A stretch of 64,000 bases of DNA from the NCBI RefSeq assembly GCF_963666015.1, contig NZ_OY762555.1, positions 248,001 to 312,000 of the forward strand, given 5' to 3'. Position numbers and translations under genes: made by a program. The notes below the pieces were generated by a model. That model worked only from the letters and a program-made list of their open reading frames with translations. It searched no databases and had not been told where the DNA came from. Numbering within the stretch: the stretch's first letter is position 1; the number at the start of each line of letters is the position of its first letter. Positions 35,711 through 44,378 of this stretch are shown piece by piece. The stretch is from an uncultured Sphaerochaeta sp. GTDB lineage: Bacteria; Spirochaetota; Spirochaetia; Sphaerochaetales; Sphaerochaetaceae.

Positions 35711-35749
35711 ACTCTTGATATACTATATATATGTTAAGTAATCAAGAGT
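35711..35749. promoter_or_regulatory. Candidate operator overlapping the start of the mutagenesis operon
   Basis: ACTCTTGAT (35711-35719) and ATCAAGAGT (35741-35749) are a perfect inverted repeat with a 21-base AT-rich spacer holding TATA-like elements. With one base of slippage TACT/AGTA extends the pairing. It touches the DUF72 ATG and would cover its promoter. It could be an SOS-type operator, but no LexA site for this organism is known to me. Confidence 0.5.
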
Positions 35750-35816
35750 AAAATCACGTCTCTTGCCTCCGGGGGGGATATCAGCCATACTGATGCACAA
35801 CATTTTGGAGGTGGAT

Positions 35817-36596
35817 GTGCACACATATGCCGGTATAATTTTCTGTGATGTGGATGGAACGATTCTTCCCCATGGGAAGAGAGAAGTCTCATCGGAGTTC
35901 TTTGCCTTGGTGGAAGAAGCAATGCAAGCCGATTTCCTAGTCTGTATATCCAGCGGGCGATTCCATGAGGCGCTCCTTCCTCTCTTCTCACCAGTCTCTT
36001 CCAAAGTGGTCTTTTCGGCTTCCAATGGATGCAGGGTATTGTATCAGGGAACAGAGTTGTTTCCCAATCACGGCATAGATTATTCCTTGGCTGAGCAGAT
36101 AACCTCTTCACTGCATGCCTGGGGAGCAACGGCGCTTATCTCAACGACAGATGCCATCTGTCTCCCTACGGAAGCCCGTGAACAGCTGAAAGCAAAGAGC
36201 TATCTAGCAAAAGGATATACAAGGTTCTTTGATACATTCAGCGAAGTCCCCAGAGACGTGCTGCAGATCACTGCCGTCTGTGATGGCAATCTCCCTGCAG
36301 TTCTGGAGCAAAGCCGGAAGGCCTGGGATTCCTCTTTTCATGTGGTCACCACAGGCAAAGAGATGTTTGACATCTGTCCTACCTCGAAGGGAATCTCACT
36401 GAGAGCAGTCAGTGAACACTTTTCTGTCCCCATCGCCCATACCTATGCCTTTGGGGATGATGAGAATGATATTCCCATGCTTGAGGCTGCAGGCAAAGGG
36501 TATATCATGGGAAATGCACACCAAGGAATGAAGGATAAGGAGTTCGAGCAATGCCACGATCTGATCGGAACAATCAGGAAAATATTCGCAAAGTAG
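35817..36596 (+). CDS. Cof-type HAD-family phosphatase
   Basis: About 259 residues. HAD motifs I (FCDVDGTIL), II (ISSGR) and IV (FGDDENDIPML) are intact with a type IIB cap, as in Cof/YbjI phosphatases acting on sugar phosphates or flavin mononucleotide-like substrates. The GTG at 35817 is chosen because GGAGG lies five bases upstream and the DVDGT motif then starts near residue 10, as in the family. Longer frames start at 35763 and 35793 without a ribosome-binding site. It is divergent from the DUF72-imuB-dnaE2 operon. Confidence 0.85.
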   Translation: MHTYAGIIFCDVDGTILPHGKREVSSEFFALVEEAMQADFLVCISSGRFHEALLPLFSPVSSKVVFSASNGCRVLYQGTELFPNHGIDYSLAEQITSSLHAWGATALISTTDAICLPTEAREQLKAKSYLAKGYTRFFDTFSEVPRDVLQITAVCDGNLPAVLEQSRKAWDSSFHVVTTGKEMFDICPTSKGISLRAVSEHFSVPIAHTYAFGDDENDIPMLEAAGKGYIMGNAHQGMKDKEFEQCHDLIGTIRKIFAK

Positions 36597-36662
36597 ATTG
36601 AGAAATGCTAGCAGTATGAGTAAGGGGTATGCTAAAGTAGTGTCATACGTTGTTTTGGAGGA

Positions 36663-37724
36663 ATGGGAGTAATACATTTGAACGTTCCTATCAGTGTACC
36701 CCAAGGGCAGTATGCCCTCACCATTTCTGGTGTGGCAGTATTCCTTTTAGGACTGCTTATCCTTCTCACGGCCATCATAATCATACAGAAACGTAAGGCA
36801 AGAACCTTTCAGACGCAAGAAACCTCATTGCTTCACTATGTAATAGAGCATTCACGCTATGCAATCGCAGTCCACGATACAGATCTACGGTACCTCTATG
36901 TCAGCAATAAATATTGTGAGGAGTATCATATCCCTGGTGGGAATGCCCTCATCGGGAGGCATCATTATGAGGTATTTCCGAGTCTCCCCGAGAAGTGGAA
37001 GCTTGCTCACCAGCGAGCGCTCCATGGCGAAGTTGTCACAGGTGATGATGATGTGTATATCCATGAGGATGGGAGCGTGGATTATACCCGTTGGGAGTGT
37101 CGACCCTGGTATAGGGAATCAGGAAAAATTGGAGGGATTATCGTCTATACCGAGCTGCTTACCCAACAGAAGCGAATGGCCTCGGAACTAAAAGAGGCAC
37201 ATGACTATCTCGATGCCCTGCTTATGGAATCAAACAGCCCTATCCTTGTATGGGATGCTTCATTCACCATTACCAGAACCAACCACTCCTTTTCCTCTTT
37301 GCTGGGCCTTCCGATAAGCGATATTGTAGGAAAGAATGTGGGATCTGTTTTAACTTCATTGGGACAGGAGGAACTTAAACGGCTAGAAAACCGTCTAAAA
37401 ACTGAACGCAGTCTCTTTAATATAGAAAATCATCTTCAAACCATTGAAGGAGATGTTCGGACCATACTTTGGAATGCAGGACCTATCCTTGACCCGATTG
37501 ATGGCTCTCTTGTTGCAACCATCGCCCAGGGGCTGGATATAACCGAGCGTAAGGCAATAGAGCGACAGAACAAGGAACAACTGGACGAGCTGAGACGTTG
37601 GTATGCAGTAATGAGCCAGAGAGAAGAGCGGATCATTGATCTGAAACGAGAAGTCAACGCTCTCCTCAAGGATAACGCACGACAACCACGGTACCCCTCA
37701 GTGGAAGAGGATGGCAACTCATGA
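36663..37724 (+). CDS. Membrane protein with two PAS domains and no output domain
   Basis: 353 residues. One transmembrane helix (about residues 18-42) precedes two cytoplasmic PAS domains (about 58-165 and 185-300) and a C-terminal coiled coil. No kinase, GGDEF or EAL domain is present. Its stop overlaps the start of the SBP3-PAS-GGDEF-HD-GYP gene (ATGA at 37721-37724), so the two are coupled, and it probably feeds a signal to that protein. The ATG at 36663 is only one base from GGAGG, so the true start may be slightly downstream, for example TTG 36678. Confidence 0.8.
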   Translation: MGVIHLNVPISVPQGQYALTISGVAVFLLGLLILLTAIIIIQKRKARTFQTQETSLLHYVIEHSRYAIAVHDTDLRYLYVSNKYCEEYHIPGGNALIGRHHYEVFPSLPEKWKLAHQRALHGEVVTGDDDVYIHEDGSVDYTRWECRPWYRESGKIGGIIVYTELLTQQKRMASELKEAHDYLDALLMESNSPILVWDASFTITRTNHSFSSLLGLPISDIVGKNVGSVLTSLGQEELKRLENRLKTERSLFNIENHLQTIEGDVRTILWNAGPILDPIDGSLVATIAQGLDITERKAIERQNKEQLDELRRWYAVMSQREERIIDLKREVNALLKDNARQPRYPSVEEDGNS

Positions 37725-40576
37725 ATACCCGGTGCCTGAAATTACTCAGTATATTCCTTTTGCTCACTTCTACGCTTTTTGCCGCAGATCCCTCCTTTCT
37801 CTCTTCCTTGAGTGAAAATGAACGTACTTTGCTTGCACAACAAGCTCCTCTTACTGTCTTGGTTGATCCTGCGTGGGAACCTCTTGAGTACCTGGACAAG
37901 AATGGCATGCCTACCGGCCTAAGTTTTGCATATTTACAGAGTGTCAGCTCTCTCAGCGGTCTGAGCTTCATTCCTGTCGAAGGGACTTCCTGGCAGGATG
38001 CCTATGCGAAGTTGCTCAGTGGTGAAATTGCCATGACAGGAAGTATCAGCAAGACAGAAAATCGAGAGGAAACATTGCATTTCAGTGAACCTTACTTGAC
38101 TGTACCTCTTGCAATCATTGCTGGAGAACAGGTTGGCTATATCGGCAGTTTGGCAGAGCTTGAAGGGAAGGCGGTTGCAGTAGTTTCCAACTATGCAGCC
38201 CAGGAGTGGTTATCCAGGGATTACCCAAATCTTACCTTGGTGAAAGTATCTACCGTTGAAGAAGGCCTCACCCTCGTTGCAAGGGGAGAGTGTTTTGCCT
38301 TGGTGGAAAATCTGTTGGTTGCCAACCATTATCGGTCCAGGCTTGGGCTAACCAGAAAAATAAAGGTAGTGGGTACCACCGCCTACATGAATTCCCTCTC
38401 TATTGCTGTTCATGAGGACTATGCCTCTATTCTTCCCATTATCAACAAGGCTCTCCAAACAATTGACAGTGAGACAAGGGAGCGATTATATCGGACATAT
38501 CTACCTTTGCAGTATGAAAAAACGGTACAGAGTACCACTATTTATCTGATTATTGGCATAGCATTGTTTGTCGCTGCATCTCTGGGGTTCTGGATATTGA
38601 AGCTCAGCAAGGAAGTAAGAAGAAGGGAAGTTGCGGAAAAAGAATTGGCAGACAGCGAAATAAAATTCAAGCAACTATTCTCCAATGCCCCCCTGCCCAT
38701 GGTGCTCCTTACCGAGGAGGGTACGGTAGTTTCTGCAAATGAAGCATGGAGTACAACATTTGAATTCAAGCATGGTGAAATAGAGGATGTCAACACGTGG
38801 TATGAGAAGGTTTACCCTGATCCAACGTACCGGAAAAAAGCAAGAGAATCCTGGGAAGAGGCTGTTGAACAGTCATTAATCACGCATTCTAGACAAATCG
38901 ATTCACAAGAATTCACTTTGGTTACAGCGACAGGTACTGTGTTGGAGATGGAAATCAGTGGAGCCTTTCTGGACCGTTTTCTCCTTATTACCTTTTTTGA
39001 TATCACTGAGAGAATATCCTCCATGCGTTCACTCCAAGCATTGCAAAGACAGACCGAACAGGGGAGGAAAATCATTCTCAACGCACTTGAGGATCAGCAG
39101 ATTGCCCAGCATTCGCTTGCACAAAGCAAAGCCACTCTTGATGCAGCAATCAACAGTATGATTGATGCAGTCTTCATTATTGACCCTGAAAGCCGTTTCA
39201 TCCTGGTTAACCAATCATTTCTACATTACTATCGATTCTCAAAGCGTTCAGAATGTCCTGATACCCTGCAAGCATTTTCTTCTTTCTTTGAAGCCTGTGA
39301 CAGTCAGGGGAATAAGTTGGAGCAACAGTTGTGGGCAGGCTTCCAAGCACTCTCTGGGAAAGCAGGGAACACAGAGTATACCCTAATTAAGAGAGATACT
39401 GGTGAACAATGGATAGGGAGTTACAGTTTTGCTCCTATTCGTGATGAACATGATGTGTTGCTTGGGGCTGTTGTGGTCTGTCGTGATGTTACGGAAATTC
39501 GTACGAACCAGAAAAAATTGATCTATCAGAGAAACCACGATTATCTCACTGGTTTATATAGTAGAGTCTATTTCGAGAGTAAGTTGAAAAGGATTGAACA
39601 TGCTGGATCTTTCACCCTTGCATTGGTGGATATCAATGGTTTGAAACTTATCAATGACAGCTTTGGGCATGAGGTGGGGGATTCCATGCTTAAGGCTACA
39701 GCACAGATACTCAGGATGTGCAGTAATGATAAAACCACCATTGCACGATACGGTGGTGACGAGTTTGTCTTCCTCCTTCCAGGGGATTCTGTACAGGAAG
39801 TGGAATCCCTGTTGTCCTGTATTGAAGAGCGATCCAAGGAGATTCGTATCGAGAGCTTTAGGCTCTCTCTCTCCTCTGGGTATGCTATCAGAGAAGTTGG
39901 AGATGAAAGCTTGCAGGAGACACTCAAGCGTGCTGAGGATAACCTACAACGGAACAAGATTTACGAGAGTGCGAGTGCAAAAAATAAATCCATAGGATTG
40001 GTTATCAATTCACTATTTGCAAAAAGTCCCCGTGAGTTGCAACACTCAAGGCGGGTAAGTGCACTCTCTGTTTTCCTCGCCCAACAGTTGCAGCTTCCTG
40101 AGAGTGAAGTCAAGCGTATCCGAATTGCTGCCCTGTTGCATGATATAGGAAAGATTGGAATCAATGAGTCTATTCTCAACAAGCCAACCAGGCTTGATCA
40201 GAATGAATGGGAAGCAGTAAAGCGGCACCCTGAGATTGGGTATCGAATCCTTTCTGCTTCTGCAGAGTATAGTGACCTATCCTTGTCAGTACTGGAACAT
40301 CATGAGATGTGGAACGGAAGTGGATATCCCAGAGGTTTGAAAGGTGAATCTATCAGCTTGCCTGCGCGAATCATCAGTGTCGCAGACAGCTACGATGCGA
40401 TGACCAGCGAACGATCATACAAGAAGCCATTGCCACAGGAAGTAGCAATTGCAGAAATCAAGCGCTGCAGTGGTACCATGTATGATCCCTCAGTTGTTTC
40501 AGTTTTTCTCTTCTCAATCAGTCAGTTCAGTGTACAGGACGTAGAAGTCCAAGAAGAAAATGTAATTTTTTCATAG
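37721..40576 (+). CDS. Sensor with SBP3, PAS, GGDEF and HD-GYP domains
   Basis: 951 residues. After a signal peptide comes a periplasmic family 3 solute-binding domain (about 40-262), a transmembrane helix (about 270-290), two PAS domains (about 315-425 and 475-590), a GGDEF domain with intact RYGGDEF, and a C-terminal HD-GYP domain with LLHDIGKIG and HHEMWNGSGYPRGL. It could both make c-di-GMP and break it down to GMP, in response to a small solute such as an amino acid. The I-site position before GGDEF is not RxxD. It is translationally coupled to the PAS protein upstream. Confidence 0.9.
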   Translation: MNTRCLKLLSIFLLLTSTLFAADPSFLSSLSENERTLLAQQAPLTVLVDPAWEPLEYLDKNGMPTGLSFAYLQSVSSLSGLSFIPVEGTSWQDAYAKLLSGEIAMTGSISKTENREETLHFSEPYLTVPLAIIAGEQVGYIGSLAELEGKAVAVVSNYAAQEWLSRDYPNLTLVKVSTVEEGLTLVARGECFALVENLLVANHYRSRLGLTRKIKVVGTTAYMNSLSIAVHEDYASILPIINKALQTIDSETRERLYRTYLPLQYEKTVQSTTIYLIIGIALFVAASLGFWILKLSKEVRRREVAEKELADSEIKFKQLFSNAPLPMVLLTEEGTVVSANEAWSTTFEFKHGEIEDVNTWYEKVYPDPTYRKKARESWEEAVEQSLITHSRQIDSQEFTLVTATGTVLEMEISGAFLDRFLLITFFDITERISSMRSLQALQRQTEQGRKIILNALEDQQIAQHSLAQSKATLDAAINSMIDAVFIIDPESRFILVNQSFLHYYRFSKRSECPDTLQAFSSFFEACDSQGNKLEQQLWAGFQALSGKAGNTEYTLIKRDTGEQWIGSYSFAPIRDEHDVLLGAVVVCRDVTEIRTNQKKLIYQRNHDYLTGLYSRVYFESKLKRIEHAGSFTLALVDINGLKLINDSFGHEVGDSMLKATAQILRMCSNDKTTIARYGGDEFVFLLPGDSVQEVESLLSCIEERSKEIRIESFRLSLSSGYAIREVGDESLQETLKRAEDNLQRNKIYESASAKNKSIGLVINSLFAKSPRELQHSRRVSALSVFLAQQLQLPESEVKRIRIAALLHDIGKIGINESILNKPTRLDQNEWEAVKRHPEIGYRILSASAEYSDLSLSVLEHHEMWNGSGYPRGLKGESISLPARIISVADSYDAMTSERSYKKPLPQEVAIAEIKRCSGTMYDPSVVSVFLFSISQFSVQDVEVQEENVIFS

Positions 40577-40678
40577 TTGGAACGTTATTCCGAAAATGCA
40601 TAAAAAAGTGTATGTGTCCGAGCACATTTTCTTAAAACAAAATTTGGTGAATCTCTGATAGAGATATCCTTGACGTAA
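40577..40678. other. Intergenic stretch before a binding-protein pseudogene
   Basis: About 100 bases after the stop of the sensor gene. No terminator, reading frame or promoter could be recognised. Confidence 0.4.
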
Positions 40679-41053
40679 GATGAGTTCCGTGACTATTTGG
40701 TATTGCTCAAGGATAAGCTGCCCTGTGGTGTCTATCCAATGCAGGATATTGGTGCCATGTCTACCAATTCCACACCATTTAGGTACTGGACTCGATATAA
40801 TGGTACTCCTCTCTACACATCTGCTACCTCTTTAACTGCTGTAACTGCAGCAACCCCAGCAGATTAGAAAGTTCTTGATTACATGCAGGTTGCTGGTCCA
40901 CACTCTTCAGCAGAGACTGACCATGTACCCAACGACACTGAGTTCAATAGCACGCTCTTCCTGATTTATCAGAGAGTTGCCTTCGGCGAAATCACACCTG
41001 CCGAGGGTGGCAAGCAGATTCGTGACTTGTTGGTACGCTTGATCAACAAGTAA
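40679..41053 (+). pseudogene. 3' remnant of an ABC transporter solute-binding protein gene
   Basis: The plus-strand frame reads about 125 codons, DEFRDYLVLLKDKL through to FLIYQRVAFGEITPAEGGK and ending LLVRLINK-TAA, much like the C-terminal part of family 1 binding proteins (TPAE-type ending). It has a TAG at 40865-40867 where Trp fits (PAD-stop-KVLDYM) and a TAA at 40676-40678 directly upstream, and the N-terminal two thirds and signal peptide are gone. A good terminator still follows. It is a deletion remnant rather than a gene. Confidence 0.7.
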
Positions 41054-41073
41054 TTCCTGACTTTAAAAAAAGT

Positions 41074-41103
41074 GGGGAGGGACAATACTGTTCCTCCCTT
41101 CTT
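41074..41103 (+). terminator. Terminator left behind the binding-protein pseudogene
   Basis: An 11-bp stem (41074-41084 with 41089-41099, two G-T pairs) with an ATAC tetraloop, preceded by an A-run and followed by TCTT. Confidence 0.7.
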
Positions 41104-41150
41104 AATTACAATTTTTGCAAACATAATCACTATTGGTTGACCTTTTTTAG

Positions 41151-41179
41151 CTGACGTGTGGGAGGAAATAGGGTATATA
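41151..41179 (+). promoter_or_regulatory. Promoter of the GGDEF gene, probably leaderless
   Basis: CTGACG (41151-41156) and TATATA (41174-41179) are 17 bases apart. The -10 element ends seven bases before the ATG at 41187, and there is no ribosome-binding site between them. Confidence 0.5.
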
Positions 41180-41186
41180 TGAGTGT

Positions 41187-42248
41187 ATGACTCCCCTCGA
41201 CCAGAGAACCAAACGTTTCATCAGAAACTTGAAAGCTACCAGAATAATCTCAGCATTGCTTGCCGTAGAACAGTTGCTCTATGGCTTATTTCTGATACAG
41301 CCAGGTACTCCTGTGAGAGCCCAGTACTTCCTCAGTGCCTTTCTTATTTCATTTCTCTGTCTCATCAGCCTTGTGATAAGCAAGCCTAAAGAAACCATCT
41401 CTGGAATGGGTTATCCATTTTTTGAAATGTTGCCCCTTGGACTTGGGATGTTTATTGCTCTCAATAGGATGTTTGCAAATAAAGGAATCCTCTTGAATAT
41501 CCCCACGCTTTATCTAGCGTTCATCTACGGGGGAGCTGTCTTTTTTCTTTTGGATTATGTCCAGTCAGGTATTCTCTATGGTATGTTTACCATTGCTTCG
41601 ATTGTTATGGTGAATTCGCATGTACTGCTTGCAAACAATGTTCCTTTTCGTACGGACTTTTTAATAAACAATGGAATTGCCTGGACTGTTTCGGCACTTA
41701 ATTATCGTTATTATAGACAGGAACAAAAGCATATCAGTCTTATCGAGGAACAGAACCAGCAACTGCGTATGCTCAGTGAACAGGATGCACTGACCGGTTT
41801 GCTCAATAGGCGTAAGATAGACAGCATTATCTCAGAGCTATTACAGAACAAGCAAGGTGGTTCTGCAGTATCCGCACTTATTCTCTTTGATCTTGATCAT
41901 TTTAAACTGGTCAACGATACCTTTGGTCATCAACGAGGAGATCTTCTCCTGAAAGAAATCTCTACTTTAGTTAAAGATCAATTGCTGGAGGGTGAATCAC
42001 TTGCCCGTTGGGGAGGGGAGGAGTTCCTCATTCTTACTAAACGTGATGGAGGGGCACTCGCAGAATCATTACGAAAGCACATTGAGGACCACGTATTTGA
42101 ACAGGTGGGAAATATTACTGCCAGTTTCGGGGTTTCTCCCGTACTCCCTGATGATTCCGAGGTCAAAATTTTCCGTCAGGTTGATAAAGCTCTCTATCGC
42201 GCCAAGGAGATGGGGAGAAACCGTGTGGAAATGTTTAGGAACAGTTGA
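41187..42248 (+). CDS. Membrane-anchored GGDEF (GGEEF) diguanylate cyclase
   Basis: 353 residues: about six transmembrane helices (residues 18-180), a short coiled coil, and a GGDEF domain with RWGGEEF. The substrate-binding and metal residues (FDLDHFKLVNDTFGHQRGD) are intact, so it should be an active diguanylate cyclase. The I-site is absent. Architecture is similar to the cyclase at 9614-10816 but the membrane parts differ. It is monocistronic, with a promoter set close to the ATG. Confidence 0.9.
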   Translation: MTPLDQRTKRFIRNLKATRIISALLAVEQLLYGLFLIQPGTPVRAQYFLSAFLISFLCLISLVISKPKETISGMGYPFFEMLPLGLGMFIALNRMFANKGILLNIPTLYLAFIYGGAVFFLLDYVQSGILYGMFTIASIVMVNSHVLLANNVPFRTDFLINNGIAWTVSALNYRYYRQEQKHISLIEEQNQQLRMLSEQDALTGLLNRRKIDSIISELLQNKQGGSAVSALILFDLDHFKLVNDTFGHQRGDLLLKEISTLVKDQLLEGESLARWGGEEFLILTKRDGGALAESLRKHIEDHVFEQVGNITASFGVSPVLPDDSEVKIFRQVDKALYRAKEMGRNRVEMFRNS

Positions 42249-42846
42249 ACGTATACGAGTTACAGATCCTATTGATCGTCTGGTGGTGACATTTTCTCTG
42301 CATAGGGAGTAAATTCTCTTTGCTTGGAGAATGCCTATCACTCTCCATTACCAGCATTCTCAGAGGTTGATGTTCTTCCCTTGCCTGTATTTTGGGAAAA
42401 ATGGCTTGGTTATCCCAGCAGTATAAGTTACATCCTCAACTCAGTAAGTCATTGTGATCTGATAGCCTGTGTGATTGTACTCGGGTGTAGATTGCATGTT
42501 CTGCTCCTTGTATAGGGATTTACTTGTCGATAAGCACTTTTTCAACAAGTCATACACTGCCTCCTTTTTCTTGGAACATGGTGCTGTACATACACCATTG
42601 AAGGGCTCCTTTTAGCGAATTGTTTTTAGACGCTGCAAGTCGGGTGATAAATCACGGCTCTGTATGTCTTCAAAGTGGTTAAGTCGGCAAAAACAATACT
42701 ATTTTCTTGTCTTTACCAAATCATTCTTGAATACAAGTGAACGCTTTGTTTCTGTGAGATTGGTTCTGTTACCAATAGAACAGTAGGAATGAAGAAGTTT
42801 GTACAATAAGAAATTAAATACTACTGAAAGTTATATGCGAATTAAG
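42249..42846. other. 600-base region without a recognisable gene
   Basis: It contains alternative stem-loops at 42313-42361: ATTCTC, GAGAAT(GC) and (GC)ATTCTC can pair in two exclusive ways. It also has an ATTGGT/ACCAAT repeat at 42759-42776. On the minus strand, 42520-42645 reads a short frame (LKGALQWCMYSTMFQEKGG-like) broken by TGA, which might be a very old gene remnant. No complete gene is supported. Confidence 0.4.
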
Positions 42847-42875
42847 TTGACCGGTTTATAAAACCGGTTTAGTAT
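42847..42875 (+). promoter_or_regulatory. Promoter of the sugar ABC operon with an embedded palindromic operator
   Basis: A -35 TTGACC (42847-42852) and a -10 TAGTAT (42870-42875) are 17 bases apart. A perfect palindrome, CCGGTTTataAAACCGG (42851-42867), lies in the spacer. A repressor bound there would block RNA polymerase, so sugar-dependent induction by a LacI- or ROK-type regulator is likely. No such regulator is encoded nearby. Confidence 0.65.
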
Positions 42876-42951
42876 AGAGGTGTACCAAAGAAAATGAGGG
42901 GAGAAATCTTTCTCTCAAATGATCACGGTAACACCAAAGGAGAATGAATCA

Positions 42952-44295
42952 ATGAAAAAACATCTGTTTATTGCCTTACTAATTGCCATGGTGGCAATGG
43001 GGTCGGTTGCATTTGCAGCTGGTGCCCAAGAAGCCGCTCCCGCCAAGGAAGTGTATTTCTTGAACTTCAAGCCAGAAATTGCTGACGTGTACGAATCCAA
43101 GATTGCACCTGCTTTTGAAGAGGAGACGGGAATTAAGTTGAAGGTTGTTACCGCTGCAAGTGGTACCTACGCACAAACGCTCAAGAGTGAAATTGCAAAA
43201 AGCAATCCTCCAGTAATTTTCCAGACCAATGGACCTGTAGGATTGAAAGAGAGCAAGAGCTATACCGCTGACCTGAGGAACACTGATTTCTACAGCATCC
43301 TCAGTGACAAGTCAATGGCTCTCACTGATGGGGAGAAGGTCTTGGCTATCCCGTATGCTGTTGAAGGCTATGGTATCATCTACAATGATGCAATCATGAG
43401 AAAATATTTTGCCCTTTCAGGCAAGGCTGTATCCATCTCCAGTGCAGATGAGATCAACAATTTTGCAACCCTTAAGGCAGTCGTTGAGGATATGACCAAA
43501 CACAAGGATGCCTTGGGTATCAAGGGTGTTTTCGCTTCCACCAGCCTGTCTGCAGGTAATCAGTGGAGATGGCAGACCCACTTGGTAAACGTTCCTCTCC
43601 ATTTTGAGATGGTAGCAAGGGATATTCCAGCTGGATCAAGCGTCCCTGAACTTGAATTCACCTACAGTGAAAACATGAAGAACATCTGGGATCTCTATTT
43701 GAACAACAGCACCACTGTCCCTGGCCTGCTTGGAAGCAAGAGTGTTGATGACTCCATGGCAGAATTTGCACTTGGCCAGGCTGCCATGGTACAGAACGGC
43801 AACTGGGGTGCCAGTCAGATTCTTGGTGTCAAGGGTAACAAGGTTGCTGATTCCGACATAAAGTTCCTGCCCATCTACACCGGGATTGAAGGTGAGGAGA
43901 ATGCAGGCCTGAACGTGGGAACAGAAAACTATCTCTGCATTAATAGCAATGTAAGTGCAGAACAGCAGGAAATGGCAGACCAGTTCCTCGCATGGCTTTT
44001 TGCCAGTGAAACAGGCAAGCAGTTCGTTAAGAACGACTTGATGTTTATCACACCATTCAACTCCTTCAAGGATAGCGAGCTTCCCACCGATCCATTGGCC
44101 AAGGAAGTCATCCGCTGGATGAACAAGCCTGGTGTCAATTCTGTTCCTTGGGCATTCTCAATCATTCCCAGTGAAGAGTGGAAGAACAAGTTCGGCGCAG
44201 CTCTTGCTGAGTACAGCGTTGGCAGAATGAATTGGAGCCAGGTTGAGAAGGTTGCTGTCGATGCTTGGAAGACTGAGTACGATTTAACCAACTAA
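42952..44295 (+). CDS. Sugar ABC transporter substrate-binding protein (family 1)
   Basis: 447 residues of the SBP_bac_1 family. Start at ATG 42952 with AAAGGAG upstream. The signal peptide ends AFAAGAQEA without a lipobox Cys. The mature part has YFLNFKPEIADVYE, IPYAVEGYGIIYN and a WGASQI segment as in MsmE/MalE-like proteins for oligosaccharides. It heads an operon of two permeases and a 4-alpha-glucanotransferase, which points to maltodextrins or other alpha-glucosides. The ATPase is not encoded here and is probably a shared MsmK/MalK encoded elsewhere. Confidence 0.9.
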   Translation: MKKHLFIALLIAMVAMGSVAFAAGAQEAAPAKEVYFLNFKPEIADVYESKIAPAFEEETGIKLKVVTAASGTYAQTLKSEIAKSNPPVIFQTNGPVGLKESKSYTADLRNTDFYSILSDKSMALTDGEKVLAIPYAVEGYGIIYNDAIMRKYFALSGKAVSISSADEINNFATLKAVVEDMTKHKDALGIKGVFASTSLSAGNQWRWQTHLVNVPLHFEMVARDIPAGSSVPELEFTYSENMKNIWDLYLNNSTTVPGLLGSKSVDDSMAEFALGQAAMVQNGNWGASQILGVKGNKVADSDIKFLPIYTGIEGEENAGLNVGTENYLCINSNVSAEQQEMADQFLAWLFASETGKQFVKNDLMFITPFNSFKDSELPTDPLAKEVIRWMNKPGVNSVPWAFSIIPSEEWKNKFGAALAEYSVGRMNWSQVEKVAVDAWKTEYDLTN

Positions 44296-44318
44296 TCATC
44301 TAAGAAAACATGTTAGGA

Positions 44319-44355
44319 TAAACCGCCTACCTTCATTGGAAGGCAAGGCGGTTTA
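44319..44355 (+). other. Intercistronic hairpin after the sugar-binding protein gene
   Basis: TAAACCGCCT (44319-44328) pairs with AGGCGGTTTA (44346-44355) and CCTTC with GAAGG inside it, with an ATTG loop. It lacks a T-run and lies 24 bases from the stop. It probably stabilises the binding-protein message or reduces read-through to the permeases. Confidence 0.7.
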
Positions 44356-44378
44356 CCTGTTTTACAAGGGAGTCCCTC

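Noticed and set aside
27505..40867. In-frame TGA/TAG at likely Trp codons in two decayed genes, hinting at stop-codon recoding
   Set aside because: Many intact genes here end in TGA or TAG, including four-base ATGA overlaps, and the same decayed genes also have frameshifts, TAA codons or missing 5' parts. Ordinary pseudogene decay explains it.
42520..42645. Minus-strand frame reading LKGALQWCMYSTMFQEKGG, possible third pseudogene
   Set aside because: Too short, broken by TGA, and no family was recognised. Mentioned only in the intergenic entry.
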